Positions 62,935 through 64,000 of a DNA stretch of 64,000 bases are shown piece after piece (position 1 is the stretch's first letter; each line of letters starts with the position of its first letter). The notes below the pieces were generated by a model that was not told where the DNA came from, ran no database searches, and was given only the letters and a program-made list of their open reading frames with translations. Origin of the DNA: Comamonas testosteroni ATCC 11996 (GTDB taxonomy: Bacteria > Pseudomonadota > Gammaproteobacteria > Burkholderiales > Burkholderiaceae_C); contig NZ_AHIL01000019.1 of NCBI RefSeq assembly GCF_000241525.1, positions 1 to 64,000 on the forward strand. The letters are read 5' to 3'. The position numbers were made by a program, and so were the translations under genes.

Positions 62935-62978
62935 GCGTCTAGGCACCAGAAATCAAGGCCTTCAAGGGCCTTGCCAAG

Positions 62979-63013
62979 AAGCCCGCAGGATGCAAGTCCT
63001 GCGGGCTTTTTTT
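62979..63013 (+). terminator. Intrinsic terminator of acnB
   Basis: AGCCCGCAGGA / TCCTGCGGGCT stem with a T7 tail. Confidence 0.9.
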
Positions 63014-63047
63014 CTTGCATCAGGCTGCCAAGCGGATGGTGTGCCGC

Positions 63048-63523
63048 TTACTCTAGGAAATCGCCTGTCATGACACGCTTGAGGCTCAATATGCCCGATT
63101 TCGGTGGCACGTAGTAGACGAAGTTGCCAGTGCCCGGCGCAGCGAGGGGCGAGAGAGCGATGAGGCGGTCGTCGGGCTTCATGCACCGTGTGGCTTCCTA
63201 GCAGCAGATGAAGGTACCGAGCGGCTTGACATTGACCGCGGTGCGAAGGTCTTCTTTGGTGATGCCAAGTAAGGAGTGCATGGGGCCGATGCCGGCAGCA
63301 GCACCATGACGTCGATCCGCGCCTCGGCAGAAAGTAAAACCATGCTTGCCGCGAGGACCCGAATGTTCGCCACGTAGGCGGTTGTGTTTCTGCCTTCATC
63401 TTGAAGCGATGCAGTGGCTTTCAATATGGCGTCAATGTTAAGGTCGGGTGTTGCGGCGCTAAAGCCGTTTTCGGCCAACCGCAAGGCCGTGGCCAAGCCG
63501 GTGCAAGAAGCTGATCCTGTGGA
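63048..63523 (-). pseudogene. Short-chain dehydrogenase (SDR) pseudogene
   Basis: Minus-strand pieces of one SDR gene are visible: TGSASCTGLATALRLAENGF (decayed TGxxxGIG region), EARIDVMVLL; then, in another frame, GIGPMHSLLGITKEDLRTAV and VKPLGTFICC, an in-frame TAG (63198-63200), then DDRLIALSPLAAPGTGNFVY with Tyr-x3-Lys (YVPPK) and SGILSLKRVMTGDFLE before a stop at 63048. At least one frameshift (near 63296), one stop and loss of the C-terminal quarter make it inactive. The original was probably a 3-oxoacyl-ACP-reductase-like SDR. The neighbouring Bug receptor on the same strand may have belonged with it. Confidence 0.8.
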
Positions 63524-63604
63524 AGGAGGTGTCCTTGCCGGAGCTAGGTGTCTGGGCCGGGACCATGGGAGCTTCCTGCTCAGGCGATGAGGTATGAGGA
63601 GCGG

Positions 63605-64000
63605 CTATTGGGGCAGATATCCGCTGGCCTTGATGAGCTGGCCCCAGGTCTGTGCGTAGGCCTGCTCGCGCAGTCGCATCTGCTCGGCGTCGAGGTATTG
63701 CGGAATCAGGCCAAGGCTAGCCAGTCGCTCCTGCACGTCGGGTCTGGCGAGAATCTTCTGCATGGCTTGGGTGAATGCCGCTATGTCGCCTGTCAAGGTT
63801 CCTTGCGGTGCGTAGACAGCATAGAAGGGGCTTTCCTCGAAGCCGGAGACCCCGAGTTCCGAAAAGGTCGGAGTGCCAGGTATGCCGGGGTGTCGTTCTT
63901 TGCCGGACACCGCCAGAACGTTGATCTTGCCTGCCTTCTGCGATTCCAGCACATCGTTGAGCGACGAGATGCCGGCCAGAATCTGGCTGCCCATGATGTC
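63605..64000 (-). CDS. Bug-type periplasmic receptor, 3' part
   Basis: The frame is open to the window edge; its start lies beyond 64000. About 131 codons remain of the C-terminal part of a TctC/Bug receptor: GSQILAGISSLNDVLESQKA, INVLAVSGKERHPGIPGTPT, FSELGVSGFEESPFYAVYAP and IPQYLDAEQMRLREQAYAQT. As with the one at 21541, no TctAB permease is seen nearby. It follows the SDR pseudogene on the same strand. Confidence 0.85.
   Translation of the reverse strand, partial: DIMGSQILAGISSLNDVLESQKAGKINVLAVSGKERHPGIPGTPTFSELGVSGFEESPFYAVYAPQGTLTGDIAAFTQAMQKILARPDVQERLASLGLIPQYLDAEQMRLREQAYAQTWGQLIKASGYLPQ

Noticed and set aside
60325..62946. An 873-codon minus-strand open frame opposite acnB, and similar long antisense frames at 52319-54802, 29093-31114 and 43730-45229
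   Set aside because: They are shadows of strongly conserved genes in high-GC DNA: no ribosome sites, His/Gln-rich translations and no domain pattern.

Overview
The window is a high-GC betaproteobacterial chromosome segment. It most resembles Comamonas testosteroni (Comamonadaceae, Burkholderiales). The strongest pointer is a 639-codon 3-hydroxybenzoate 4-monooxygenase (mobA) divergent from a MarR regulator (mobR), an arrangement known from C. testosteroni. Bug-type periplasmic receptors, a TRAP-fed gluconate/Entner-Doudoroff operon and the TCA gene cluster fit this assignment. No rRNA, tRNA, CRISPR array, insertion sequence or prophage was seen; most of the window is ordinary chromosome with a few broken genes.

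Layout. 1-3.3 kb: end of etfA, an orphan amino-acid-type binding protein, a nitronate monooxygenase. 3.4-10 kb: cydDCABX (cytochrome bd oxidase and its assembly exporter) behind a perfect FNR/Anr box. 10-17.4 kb: gntK-dctQMP-edd-eda on the minus strand with divergent gntR and two palindromic LacI-family operators. 17.4-23.6 kb: a MarR/GbsR-like regulator, a membrane acyltransferase, rnk, a radical SAM protein behind a LexA (SOS) box, a Bug receptor and a LysR regulator. 23.7-28.5 kb: phosphonate uptake (phnDCE), an iron-dependent alcohol dehydrogenase and phosphonoacetaldehyde hydrolase (phnX). 28.6-31.2 kb: mobR/mobA. 31.3-41.8 kb: small enzymes, a diguanylate cyclase, formaldehyde detoxification (frmA, fghA), an aldo/keto reductase with its divergent LysR regulator, a decayed glycerate kinase and an orphan XRE regulator. 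41.9-46.7 kb: one 1599-aa helicase-nuclease with an anti-phage-type architecture. 46.8-49.9 kb: a broken lipoprotein gene, a DEAD-box helicase and a quinone reductase. 50.6-62.9 kb: a TCA supercluster (sdhCDAB-sdhE-gltA, a GntR regulator, mdh-tam-citE-like-hypothetical-acnB). 63-64 kb: an SDR pseudogene and the end of another Bug receptor.

How the genes work together. Gluconate enters by the TRAP transporter, is phosphorylated by GntK and split to pyruvate and glyceraldehyde-3-phosphate by Edd/Eda. The TCA cluster oxidises the products, and its electrons reach quinol via SDH and, at low oxygen, cytochrome bd. The phosphonate cassette supplies phosphate and acetaldehyde from a C2 phosphonate; because a transaminase is absent and an alcohol dehydrogenase present, 2-hydroxyethylphosphonate is a possible substrate. 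The most system-like candidate for undescribed biology is the 1599-aa helicase-nuclease at 41891-46690. Smaller signals worth checking are the tandem terminator-like hairpins ahead of rnk, the SOS-boxed radical SAM gene, the gntR operators spaced 126 bp apart, and a lipoprotein gene broken by two compensating indels.
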